This document shows positions 12,884 to 20,485 of a stretch of DNA of 34,218 nt, piece after piece; within the stretch, counting starts at the first letter, position 1; the number at the start of each line of letters is the position of its first letter. Position numbers and translations under genes: made by a program. The stretch comes from a virus. Under the pieces are notes generated by a model. That model was given only the letters and a program-made list of their open reading frames with translations, ran no database searches and had not been told where the DNA came from. Where the stretch lies: the IMG/VR virus record IMGVR_UViG_3300043425_000685, positions 1 to 34,218 of that record. The stretch is one strand, 5' to 3'.

Positions 12884-15800
12884 CTAATTCCCCTCTGGCT
12901 TATGACGAACTTGCCATCTAGCGAAGCTCTGCGAAGTTCTTCGGTCATTTGCGGAATCAGTTTACCTCGAATGTAGCCCTCATCCATAGTCGTTTTTGCA
13001 TCTATGTTGACTTCGATATTGACAACAGTATTACCTGTACTTGGCGATTGACCACGATTGATATTATTGAGCAAGCCAAGCCCAGCTGCTTCCACTCCCC
13101 TACGATTAACTATAAATTCCCCAGGTGTGAGAGCAGCAGCTACGGTATCTGTACCCATACCTGGAATATTCGCCAAATTTTCCACCAAACCGCCTTTTGC
13201 AAATTTCATGATATCGCCTGGAATTAAATCGATATCACCCCAAAGATCACCGCTCCAGCTTCCCAATCTTCCTGCCGATATACTCCAGCCAACTGCAGGG
13301 ATTTTCAAACCATTAATAAGATCAATGAAAACATTGAAGACCTCTTTTACTGGTTTCATAACTTCTTCAAAAGCCTTTCTGAACATTTCCCCTGCAGCTC
13401 CAAACGCCTCATTTACAGCCTCTTTCATGCCTGAAAAATCTAGTTTAAATAAGCTAGAGAATAGTTTCCCAATAGCTCCAAAGAAATCTTTTAGTCCATT
13501 AAAAGCATCTAATAAAGGCTCAGCGATCTTCTGACCAATTTCTGAAAGCGGTTTAATGATGTTTTGATCAACAAATTCCCAGATACCCGTTAAAGCCGAA
13601 ATAAATGGACTAATTATATTGTCATAGACAAAAGTCCATACCTCTTTGATTCCGTTCAACAATGGCTTGATGATGTTTTGATATACAACGTCCCAGACAG
13701 CTTTTATTCCAGAAATGAATGGTTTTATTATTGTGTCGTAGACCCAAATCCAAACGGCTTTGATAGCTTCATAAACTGGTCGCAATATATTTTCCCAGAC
13801 CCAAAGCCATACAGCTCTTATCCCTTCATAAATTGGTCGTATTATATTATCCATCACCCATTGCCATACTGCTTTTATACCGTTCCATATCCATTGCCAA
13901 GCTTGGGTAAACCAATCAACACCCTTTTTAAAAGCTTCTTCAATACCATCTGTCAGATTTTGCAGCGGATCTTTTGCCGCATCCATCAATTCGCTGACTT
14001 TGAAGATTTTGGATGCTGATCCAACAAATTTATTCGCAGCAGATTGCATTGATTTAGTATCGATTGGAATTTTAGGCGGCTTGATTCCTTTAAATAAATT
14101 CATGAATCCTCGAATCAATCCTTTTATGACGCCTTGCACCATCTTTGCTACTCCTTTAACAAAGAGCTCAACCAACTTAGGCATCATTTGGATTAATTTT
14201 ATGAAGATAACGGGTATCACCTCAGCAACACGCTCAAAAAGTGTAGGTAAAGCATCTAAGAATGCGGCAATAAAATCAGGTATAAGGTCAACGATTTTAA
14301 CTAAGACAGCTGGTAATGCTTCCGCAATTTTACGAATACCTTCAGGGAAAGTGTCGAGGAATTTCTGTATAAGACTAGGAATATTCAGAATAATTCTTAA
14401 GAAGTTTTTAGGAAAGTCAATCAAAGCCGAAAGGTATTTATCAGCATTCATGAAAACATCAATCACGCTTCCAATCCATCCTGCTGCTTGAGTAAAGCCA
14501 GAAGCCATTAAACCACCAGCATTACCTAGCATGGACGCCACTTTTTCACCGCCTTCCCATACTTTGCCCATTGTATCTGAAACGACTTTTCCGGCTGGAG
14601 AATCAGTAACAGGAGCAGCGATGCTCTTAAGTTTATCCATTCCGGCTTGCATATAGCCTAAGAACTTATCGACTGGCTCTTTGCCGAAAAGATTGTTCCA
14701 AGATTCCTTAAATTTATCTATCCAGTCTCCAAACTCCATTTCGGATATTTCTTTTTGAACTTTTGCATTCTCGATTAGTAGTGTTCTTTGCTCTTGCAGC
14801 TTCTTAACTAAATCATCATTCTTACCCCACATGATGATATAGCGCTCTATTTGAGCATCTAGCGATATTAGTTCATCCTTCAATGCCGCTGCAATCTCTT
14901 GCCTTTTCGTAAGTTCTGGAGCAGCTATCGATTTTTTTAGCTCATTATTTTTATCTATAATCTTCTGCAAAAATTCTTCTTGCTCTTTTAATACCTTATT
15001 ACCTTCTTGTTCCATTTCTTTTTGTTTGCGTTCTTTTGCAGCTTTCAAAGCGGCTTTTTCTGCCGTATTAAGAGATGAATAAGCTGCAATTATTTTTGCA
15101 GCTGATTCTCCCGCCACAGGACCAATTCTTGATAGTTGTTCCTCTAATTTTCTTACGGCTTCCCGTCTATCGTCAAAGTCTGAAATTATCTGTTTTGTTT
15201 CATCGCCGGAGTTTTTTATGATATCTTTTTTTGAGTTAGTTATAATGTCATCTAATTCTTTTAATCTATCTTTTCTGAATTTACTTAATTCAAATTCGGC
15301 TTTCTTCAACTCTTCCAAAGATTTTTTATACTCTTCTATGACTTCTTTGGAATCTTCTGTACTTTCCAAAAACTTTTTAGCCAAAAGTTCTGACTGATTT
15401 TTAGCTTTTATTATTGATTGAGTTACTTTCTCATATTCTTCCCCAAGAACTTCCACTCGTAATGAAACTATATCTATAGATTTTCCAGCCTTAGTCAGAG
15501 CTTCTTGTCTTATGGCTAAATATTTAGTTTCATCACTAGCTTGTTCAATTGTTTGGCCGAAAGCTTTGGCTGCTAAGCCTGTAGATGCAAAAGCATTATC
15601 AATTTTTTCGAAAGAATTAAATATACTTTGTGATAAAGTTTCAATCTTTGAATCAACGTCTATAATTGAAGCTATAAGATTATCATCTTCAACTGAAAAT
15701 AATTCTTGTAAATAAAGCTTTATTCTTTTTAGGACTAATCCTAAACCAGCTATGCCAATGATTATCAATTTTATCGATTGAACAATCGTAGTTGATACGG

Positions 15801-18558
15801 CTGATATTATGTTTTTTATCTGATCCCATTTCTTTCCAAAATCATCTAATACAGAGCTTTGCTCATTAATCTCATCAGAAGCTAAAGCCATTTCATCTAT
15901 CAATTCCGAAATAGCAAAAAATACAGCAGTTAATCCAGCGGCTATTAAAGTTCCTTTTATGAATAAAGGATTGGTCAAAATAGCGATGGTAAATAATCCA
16001 ACTGATTTTGCTGCTGCTAAAAAATATGTACCTACATTTGCTATTAGTCCAATAAATCCAGCGGCTAATAATCTTTGCAAGTTTATTATAACAGCACTGA
16101 GTGAAGTAGTTGCTACAAGGTTGGCTTTCATTGAAATATTTAGAGCGTTGAATGCGGCAGTTAATGCTGTTTGTACAATAGTGCTATTGATAATAATCGC
16201 ATTCAAAAGCTTCCATGCGCTAACTAAACCTAGAACTGACAGAGATATTGATAAAATCAAACCTGATACTTTTAGGAAAACTGATATAACATCAGCTATT
16301 GACGAAGTAACGAACAATATCGGTTCTGGAATTTTATTCAAGATTACCCAAAATTCCCTCACAGCCCTACTGAGAGATAAACTAACTATTCCAGCCTTAC
16401 CGAATTTTAAAATGAATTGATCCATTAAAACATCTATAGACTTTTGAACGCCTGTTAAAGTTTTGAGTTCACTTGACACAGCGCCTACAATTGGAGCAGT
16501 TTGTTTAAATAATTCGTACAGTCTAGTCTGTAGTTTTTCTTGCTCGCTCATCTCTTCAACGGTTTTTCCAATTTGATACGCATATTTAGAATGTGCTAAA
16601 GCAGTATTCTGTAAATTCACCCCTACGGTAAGAAGTGAATCGGAAGACATTCCAGACAAACCTTTTGCTATTCTTAATATAATATCATTTAATTCATAAC
16701 CAGACGTTGAAGATAAATCCATACCAGCAACTAGAACTTTTTGCATATCTGAGAAACTAAGTTTTATTGCGGTTCCTTCAGCGACTAAAACTTTAACTGA
16801 CTTTTGTAGTTCTTGAGCTGAAAAATTAGTTTCATTCATTGCTTTATTTATGATGCTATTCCATTGCTCTATACTTCCAACCTTATCAGCCCCAAACTCT
16901 CTATTGAATCCTTTTATTGTGAACATAAATTGATTAGCTATTGCATCAGCTTTATTAGCTCTTTTAGTAAATTCTCCTAAAACATCTATCATTTGCGATC
17001 CTAGCCTATATGCTAGGCTTCCTATCTGGCCTATCAACAATGTAATGACGCTTGAAAGACCACCGAAAGCTATAGATGCTGCTGTTACTACTGCTCCAGT
17101 TAATTTAACAAGTGTATTTTCAGACTCAAGCATATGAAAACCAAGTACAGATAAAACCGATGAGAGTTTTTCTCCATATTCAGCTAATAATACGAAGCCA
17201 TTACCAGGTAGAGTTTTGAATAAAACTTTCATTATATTATTAAAATTAAAAGCATCTTTAGTAAGATTGGAAAACATCGATGAAACTTTATTTGACATCG
17301 TCGAAAATATGTTAACAAAATCTTGATTCGTTTTATTGAAATCTGAAACTAACTTGCTCCATCCAGACGAAAAATACCCGCTCATCAATGAAGAGAATTT
17401 TATAGTATTTTCTATGATTGATTGGAATCCTGCTTTTATATAGGAATCAATTTTGGCTATTGATATCGTTGTTACATTCATTATCGAGTTAAAAGCACCA
17501 ATAAACGCTATAGAACTTTTATTTGAAAATTCTAATATCTTATTTATTGAACTCGAAATAATCGATTTTATAGAGTTATTTAACAAGTCTAAAGATTTTA
17601 CAAAAGATTGTGCTGCATCTTCAAAAGATTTTATTTTAGTTATTCCGGTTTGATCATTAAAAAACTTAGCATATTCTTTAATTGACTTTAAAAATTCTGG
17701 AGCTGACGATATTAAATACTTTTCTGATGCGACAATTCCCAATGAAACAAGGTTTATTTGCCCTCCATATCGTAAATACGCTTCAGCTAAAACTGACAAA
17801 GATTGTACGATTACATTACTGTATTTTCCTAATGATCCTGATAGTTCTTTAAAATCACCAAAAACATCTAGCGATGAGCTGAATATTTTTTCTAATTGTT
17901 TAAACTTAGCGACGGTACTCTTGCCGATTTTTATAACCATTTCATCTATAGCATTTTCAAAATATCTTTCCGGCTTAGCCGCTCCTATGCCTTTTGCCCA
18001 TCTATTGAATGATTGAGCTATACCCTTTTCAGCTTCAGACAGTGGTATTTTAGTTAAATCAGCCCATGTAGTTTTGTTTTCAACCGTAAAAAATTCTTTA
18101 ATTTTCCACGTTAGAGCGTTTTTAACTCCAACTTTGGACACCCAATTGTTATATTTTTCAAATGTAAATTTAAGACCGTTTATAAATGAGCCAAAACTTT
18201 CATTTAACAGTTTAGTTCCTCTTATGATTCCTTTTACACCCTTTACAATATTACCTTCTAAATCAACTCCAACAATAACAGAGGCAAATTTAGTAGCATA
18301 AATTGCACCAAAAGCGACCAAGCTTTTGCTTAAAACATTAAATGCATCATTCATGGAAAATATAGATTTTTCCGTGTTGTTTATAGCTTGTTGATATGCC
18401 TGCTGAGTTCTAGTCTGTGCTTTTATAGTTTCATTGAGCCGATTTATAGAGGCATCTAGTTTCTCTATACTAGATTGAAAGTTCTGCGCTTCGTTTTTAG
18501 CTTTGTCACCATTTACTTTTATATCATAAACAAGTTGCTCATTAGTTATCGCCATCAT
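12880..18558 (-). CDS. Tape measure protein
   Basis: At 1892 residues this is the longest gene, lying straight after the tail assembly chaperone, which is the standard site of the tail length ruler. Visible parts in order are an N-terminal coiled coil (FQSSIEKLDASINRLNETIK), several hydrophobic helices between about residues 480 and 1000, a central charged helical rod (KSLEELKKAEFELSKFRKDR), an 11-residue proline-spaced repeat set, six W-rich 19-residue repeats, and the C-terminal GGLVENLANIPGMGTDTV with AALTPGEFIVNRRG, a classic tape measure ending. At about 1.5 angstrom per residue it predicts a tail near 280 nm. It starts at an ATGATG overlapping the preceding TGA. Hydrophobic segments may form the channel for DNA entry. 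Confidence 0.95.
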   Translation of the reverse strand: MMAITNEQLVYDIKVNGDKAKNEAQNFQSSIEKLDASINRLNETIKAQTRTQQAYQQAINNTEKSIFSMNDAFNVLSKSLVAFGAIYATKFASVIVGVDLEGNIVKGVKGIIRGTKLLNESFGSFINGLKFTFEKYNNWVSKVGVKNALTWKIKEFFTVENKTTWADLTKIPLSEAEKGIAQSFNRWAKGIGAAKPERYFENAIDEMVIKIGKSTVAKFKQLEKIFSSSLDVFGDFKELSGSLGKYSNVIVQSLSVLAEAYLRYGGQINLVSLGIVASEKYLISSAPEFLKSIKEYAKFFNDQTGITKIKSFEDAAQSFVKSLDLLNNSIKSIISSSINKILEFSNKSSIAFIGAFNSIMNVTTISIAKIDSYIKAGFQSIIENTIKFSSLMSGYFSSGWSKLVSDFNKTNQDFVNIFSTMSNKVSSMFSNLTKDAFNFNNIMKVLFKTLPGNGFVLLAEYGEKLSSVLSVLGFHMLESENTLVKLTGAVVTAASIAFGGLSSVITLLIGQIGSLAYRLGSQMIDVLGEFTKRANKADAIANQFMFTIKGFNREFGADKVGSIEQWNSIINKAMNETNFSAQELQKSVKVLVAEGTAIKLSFSDMQKVLVAGMDLSSTSGYELNDIILRIAKGLSGMSSDSLLTVGVNLQNTALAHSKYAYQIGKTVEEMSEQEKLQTRLYELFKQTAPIVGAVSSELKTLTGVQKSIDVLMDQFILKFGKAGIVSLSLSRAVREFWVILNKIPEPILFVTSSIADVISVFLKVSGLILSISLSVLGLVSAWKLLNAIIINSTIVQTALTAAFNALNISMKANLVATTSLSAVIINLQRLLAAGFIGLIANVGTYFLAAAKSVGLFTIAILTNPLFIKGTLIAAGLTAVFFAISELIDEMALASDEINEQSSVLDDFGKKWDQIKNIISAVSTTIVQSIKLIIIGIAGLGLVLKRIKLYLQELFSVEDDNLIASIIDVDSKIETLSQSIFNSFEKIDNAFASTGLAAKAFGQTIEQASDETKYLAIRQEALTKAGKSIDIVSLRVEVLGEEYEKVTQSIIKAKNQSELLAKKFLESTEDSKEVIEEYKKSLEELKKAEFELSKFRKDRLKELDDIITNSKKDIIKNSGDETKQIISDFDDRREAVRKLEEQLSRIGPVAGESAAKIIAAYSSLNTAEKAALKAAKERKQKEMEQEGNKVLKEQEEFLQKIIDKNNELKKSIAAPELTKRQEIAAALKDELISLDAQIERYIIMWGKNDDLVKKLQEQRTLLIENAKVQKEISEMEFGDWIDKFKESWNNLFGKEPVDKFLGYMQAGMDKLKSIAAPVTDSPAGKVVSDTMGKVWEGGEKVASMLGNAGGLMASGFTQAAGWIGSVIDVFMNADKYLSALIDFPKNFLRIILNIPSLIQKFLDTFPEGIRKIAEALPAVLVKIVDLIPDFIAAFLDALPTLFERVAEVIPVIFIKLIQMMPKLVELFVKGVAKMVQGVIKGLIRGFMNLFKGIKPPKIPIDTKSMQSAANKFVGSASKIFKVSELMDAAKDPLQNLTDGIEEAFKKGVDWFTQAWQWIWNGIKAVWQWVMDNIIRPIYEGIRAVWLWVWENILRPVYEAIKAVWIWVYDTIIKPFISGIKAVWDVVYQNIIKPLLNGIKEVWTFVYDNIISPFISALTGIWEFVDQNIIKPLSEIGQKIAEPLLDAFNGLKDFFGAIGKLFSSLFKLDFSGMKEAVNEAFGAAGEMFRKAFEEVMKPVKEVFNVFIDLINGLKIPAVGWSISAGRLGSWSGDLWGDIDLIPGDIMKFAKGGLVENLANIPGMGTDTVAAALTPGEFIVNRRGVEAAGLGLLNNINRGQSPSTGNTVVNIEVNIDAKTTMDEGYIRGKLIPQMTEELRRASLDGKFVISQRGIR
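13540..13900. repeat. Six 19-residue W-rich repeats in the tape measure gene
   Basis: Six units of 57 bases encode copies such as GIRAVWLWVWENILRPVYE, AIKAVWIWVYDTIIKPFIS and GIKAVWDVVYQNIIKPLLN. The pattern is GIKAVWxxVxxNIIxPxxx, with conserved Trp, Asn and Pro. At DNA level the plus strand shows recurring words near 13678, 13738, 13795 and 13855. The units were probably made by duplication and could set tail length by changing copy number. Confidence 0.8.
14153..14320. repeat. 11-residue proline-spaced repeats in the tape measure gene
   Basis: Five adjacent 11-residue units begin with a hydrophobic residue and Pro (LPAVLVKIVDL, IPDFIAAFLDA, LPTLFERVAEV, IPVIFIKLIQM, MPKLVELFVKG). This 11-residue spacing is known from tape measure proteins, where it forms a helical rod. 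The set lies upstream of the W-rich repeats in the protein. Confidence 0.7.
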
Positions 18559-18968
18559 TTACCCCTAGCAGGCTTAGGTGCTTTAGATTCTTTTCCATCA
18601 CCTAGAATTGCTCGCGCTCGACTATAAAACTTCTGGTCACTATAGCGTAACAGAAATACACCTAAAAGCTCAATGAACCATGCAGGCTGTTCCGATATTC
18701 CACCGGCAGACCATAGAGAACCAGTTTCAGCACAGATTACCAATGATAAGTAAATTTGCGATATGCTAGCATCCCAAGTCGCCTTGCCTGGGCAAAAGCC
18801 GAATTGCTCGCCTTCTTTCGTGATCATTATTGGAAATACCGAGCCATTATCTTTATGCGTGAAATCTTCGCGGGGATCGGCGCACCTTCGGAGAGCTTTG
18901 ATATCAGGAGGGCACTTTGCGCAAGAAAAAGCCTTTGCTCGCTCAGGCGGCGCAAAAGCTAATTCCAT
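18555..18968 (-). CDS. Tail assembly chaperone, -1 frame extension (T part of GT)
   Basis: This 137-codon frame lies between the chaperone and the tape measure, where the T part of a G/GT pair belongs. It begins MELAFAPPERAKAFSCAKCP, has more cysteines (C16, C19, C29) than neighbours and ends in a basic Lys/Pro tail. No ribosome binding site precedes its ATG. Reading upstream in the same frame passes open through CTA GCA ATA ATA into the A9 run at the end of the first chaperone frame, so translation most likely enters by a -1 slip, giving a fusion of about 300 residues. Chaperones of this kind coat the tape measure until the tube assembles around it. Independent start is the alternative. Confidence 0.8.
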   Translation of the reverse strand: MELAFAPPERAKAFSCAKCPPDIKALRRCADPREDFTHKDNGSVFPIMITKEGEQFGFCPGKATWDASISQIYLSLVICAETGSLWSAGGISEQPAWFIELLGVFLLRYSDQKFYSRARAILGDGKESKAPKPARGK

Positions 18969-18976
18969 TAGTGCTA

Positions 18977-19456
18977 TTATTTTTTTTTCAAATCTTCAGT
19001 GAACTTACTTGTGGCGTTTTGGCGTATAGTGAATAAATCCATTACCGCGCCTATAGCTTGCAAACCTTCCACAATTTCTTTAGAGCAGGAGCCATCACTA
19101 TCACGCTTGTATTGTATGCGATCAGGTAACGGCACATAGTCTGGATTCTCAATATCGACCAGAGCCTGTCTAACATCCTCCTGGATGAATGACATCTGAA
19201 TTTGAATTTGTCCGTCCTTCATCGTTGTCTGTGCATTCTGAACCCTGGCATTTTGATCAAAAGACAGTACTTTACGCAAAACAAACCGAGTCGGTTGCTC
19301 TCCGTCCTTAAACCGTAAAAGGGATTCATCCCCCGACTTGAGATAAGCCGCCCAAGTTTCATCATCAGTGATCGGATCTCCAGACCATAAAAGCGAAGAG
19401 TCAGCCCTTACCACACATTTTAGGGTTTCAGTTCTGCTTGGTAACTTCAGAGCCAT
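18977..19456 (-). CDS. Tail assembly chaperone (G part)
   Basis: I begin the gene at the ATG of MALKLPSRTETLKCVV, which has AAAGG seven bases upstream. A longer reading to 19558 adds 34 residues that merely shadow the repressor gene. The 159-residue protein has an N-terminal beta segment (TLKCVVRADSSLLW), a helix region and a C-terminal helix (IRQNATSKFTEDL) ending in the A9 run. Its position before the tape measure and the -1 partner identify it as the tail chaperone. In most siphoviruses it directly follows the tail tube gene. Here a regulatory island sits between them, and the start overlaps the repressor gene by 29 bases. Confidence 0.8.
   Translation of the reverse strand: MALKLPSRTETLKCVVRADSSLLWSGDPITDDETWAAYLKSGDESLLRFKDGEQPTRFVLRKVLSFDQNARVQNAQTTMKDGQIQIQMSFIQEDVRQALVDIENPDYVPLPDRIQYKRDSDGSCSKEIVEGLQAIGAVMDLFTIRQNATSKFTEDLKKK
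18980..18988 (-). other. A9 slippery site for programmed -1 frameshift
   Basis: The minus strand has nine A residues directly before the TAA of the first chaperone frame (TTG AAA AAA AAA TAA). Slipping one base back reads ATA ATA GCA CTA ATG GAA into the second frame with no stop. This is the expected site for the G/GT frameshift of siphoviruses. The A AAA AAA heptamer in the run is an efficient bacterial slip site; no clear downstream stimulatory hairpin was found by eye. Confidence 0.8.
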
Positions 19457-19616
19457 TTTGATGCCTTTCAAGATAAAATTTAATCGCTTTGCAAATCTCA
19501 GCGCTAACACTCGCAGAGCTAGCTTGCTTGATCTTATTAGCCAAATCATTGGGAACATTGATAGTTAACCGTATTGATTTTTCGAGACTTTTCGGCCTCC
19601 CTCTAGTCTTTTCCAT
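19428..19616 (-). CDS. Ribbon-helix-helix repressor, probable autoregulator
   Basis: The 62-residue protein has a basic start (KTRGRPKSLEK), a beta strand (SIRLTINVP) and two helices (NDLANKIKQASSA and VSAEICKAIKFYLER), the layout of CopG/Arc-type DNA-binding dimers. The ATG has GAGG six bases upstream. The gene is divergent from the plus-strand small genes, and the 141-base gap holds two 12-bp operator-like words plus a strong promoter facing the plus genes. It therefore probably represses that promoter and the second copy at 20046, and perhaps its own. On the minus side a TTGACA word lies at 19659-19664 without a good -10. Its stop lies inside the tail chaperone gene. Confidence 0.8.
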   Translation of the reverse strand: MEKTRGRPKSLEKSIRLTINVPNDLANKIKQASSASVSAEICKAIKFYLERHQNGSEVTKQN

Positions 19617-19666
19617 ACTTTACCTCGCTGGCTTAACCGTGCCAAAAAAATGTTGGATTGTCAAAT

Positions 19667-19707
19667 TTAAGCGCATAACTTACTCTTGACTTTAATTATG
19701 CGCTTAA
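19667..19707. promoter_or_regulatory. Paired operator-like inverted repeat
   Basis: TTAAGCGCATAA (19667-19678) is the exact reverse complement of TTATGCGCTTAA (19696-19707), centre to centre 29 bases. Each word is itself close to palindromic around GCGC. The right word fills the spacer of the plus-strand promoter, so a bound repressor would block RNA polymerase. The left word lies on the side of the repressor gene. The ribbon-helix-helix protein next door is the natural candidate binder. Confidence 0.7.
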
Positions 19708-19714
19708 CTATATT
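19686..19714 (+). promoter_or_regulatory. Sigma70-type promoter P1 for plus-strand small genes
   Basis: TTGACT (19686-19691) and TATATT (19709-19714) are separated by exactly 17 bases and differ from consensus at one position each. The spacer contains the operator word TTATGCGCTTAA. Transcription would start near 19721 and run into the gene at 19758. Confidence 0.8.
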
Positions 19715-19757
19715 CCTTCTTGTCAGGAAGTAAAGAGAAATAACCGGAGAGAAGAAA

Positions 19758-20036
19758 ATGACAGTAGCTCAAATCATCCTCGATCAAATCAAAACTATGG
19801 ACAAAATGGCTCTATGGGCATGGGGAGCGAAGAACTATGTTGGCGGGAAAACAATGTTGCAGTTTGATTGTAATGGTCCAAAACATAAGGGGAAAATCCA
19901 AATCCATTTAACCCCCGCAGACGAATACCGCATCGAAACTTGGAAAATACGGGGAGTTAACGCAAAGAAACTAGACACAGTTGACGGCGTTCATGCTGAA
20001 GACTTGGTCATAGTCCTTGATGAATTGATTGGCTGA
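19758..20036 (+). CDS. Small conserved-type phage protein (92 aa), unknown function
   Basis: The ATG is preceded by a GGAGAGAAG ribosome binding site. The protein starts with a helix (VAQIILDQIKTMDKMALW), then AWGAKNYVGGKTMLQFDC, a KIQIHLTPADEYRIETWKIRG strand pair and a helix at the C-terminus (HAEDLVIVLDELIG). The pattern GAKNFVGG...ITLxPxDxYxVExxKxRG...YADxLxxxF is one I recall from small phage proteins of unknown role. It is the first gene after promoter P1 and so the first target of the repressor. Expression would be independent of the late structural operon on the other strand, as for a moron or an early gene. Confidence 0.8.
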   Translation: MTVAQIILDQIKTMDKMALWAWGAKNYVGGKTMLQFDCNGPKHKGKIQIHLTPADEYRIETWKIRGVNAKKLDTVDGVHAEDLVIVLDELIG

Positions 20037-20045
20037 TTATTTCCC

Positions 20046-20074
20046 TTGACTTTAATTATGCGCTTAATTATATT
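20046..20074 (+). promoter_or_regulatory. Sigma70-type promoter P2, near-identical copy of P1
   Basis: TTGACT (20046-20051), a 17-base spacer holding TTATGCGCTTAA, and TATATT (20069-20074) repeat P1. Positions 20045-20085 match 19685-19725 over 41 bases with a single difference. The copy lies nine bases after the stop of the 19758 gene and would drive the next two genes. Confidence 0.8.
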
Positions 20075-20097
20075 CCTTCTTGTCAGAGGGAATATAA
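20068..20097 (+). promoter_or_regulatory. Perfect 9-bp inverted repeat at start of second transcript
   Basis: TTATATTCC (20068-20076) is matched by GGAATATAA (20089-20097) across 12 bases. The left arm covers the P2 -10 box and the right arm lies just before the AAGGAG of the 20112 gene. It may be a second operator or, in read-through RNA from P1, a hairpin. P1 does not have the full right arm. Confidence 0.55.
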
Positions 20098-20111
20098 CTA
20101 AGGAGAGAGAA

Positions 20112-20321
20112 ATGGATCAGCAACAAAGAATAAAAGCAGACTGGGATAAAGCATCACAAGGGAATTTGCAGGTCATAGTTCATGATGATTGCATTTTTGC
20201 ATATGGCACAGAATTAGAATGTTTAAGGCTTTTCCATTACTACAAAGGCAACGAAAAAACTCAAACATGGTTTAGCAAGAATTTAAATACATGGATTTTT
20301 AAACTAGAAAGGAAAATCTAA
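20112..20321 (+). CDS. Hypothetical protein (69 aa), repressor-controlled
   Basis: The start MDQQQRIKADWDKAS follows AAGGAGAGAGAA; an upstream ATG at the promoter would place the -10 box inside the coding part and is rejected. The protein has a helix, two strands (LQVIVHDDCIFAYG), a second helix (TELECLRLFHYYKG) and a W-rich end (QTWFSKNLNTWIFKL). It looks like a small alpha/beta fold without a known motif. Its stop overlaps the ATG of the next gene (TAATG). Promoter P2 and the operator word sit directly upstream. Confidence 0.75.
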   Translation: MDQQQRIKADWDKASQGNLQVIVHDDCIFAYGTELECLRLFHYYKGNEKTQTWFSKNLNTWIFKLERKI

Positions 20322-20485
20322 TGACCCCAAAAGAAATCTTTACCCAGTTCCAGGAAGAAAAACAAAGCCGCATTAAAAGCGGCTGGTCTGAGCGGGAAGC
20401 CGGTGCCCTAGCAATCGAGGACACGGCTTGGATGTTAGATCTAAGTATCGCTGATGTTTGCCGCGCTATCTCATTAAATGAATGA
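20321..20485 (+). CDS. Hypothetical protein (54 aa), last gene of the plus island
   Basis: The ATG overlaps the stop of the preceding gene, with AAAGGA eight bases upstream. The 54-residue product is helical: TPKEIFTQFQEEKQSRIKSG, then WSEREAGALAIEDTAWMLDL and a final helix SIADVCRAISLNE. There is a helix-turn-helix-like feel to the middle, but I would not assign it. The gene ends 12 bases inside the convergent tail tube gene. It is shorter than 60 residues, so it could be missed by automated calls; its coupling and codon pattern argue that it is real. Confidence 0.7.
   Translation: MTPKEIFTQFQEEKQSRIKSGWSEREAGALAIEDTAWMLDLSIADVCRAISLNE

Noticed and set aside
12949-17653. Many plus-strand ORFs of 60-160 codons antisense to the tape measure gene
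   Set aside because: They lack ribosome binding sites and shadow a long intact gene with clear tape measure signatures.
18980-18988. T-run on the plus strand as an intrinsic terminator
   Set aside because: There is no GC-rich stem before it, and the A9 reading as a chaperone slippery site explains it.
19659-19664. TTGACA on the minus strand as promoter of the RHH gene
   Set aside because: No acceptable -10 hexamer lies 16-18 bases downstream, so it was not listed as a promoter.
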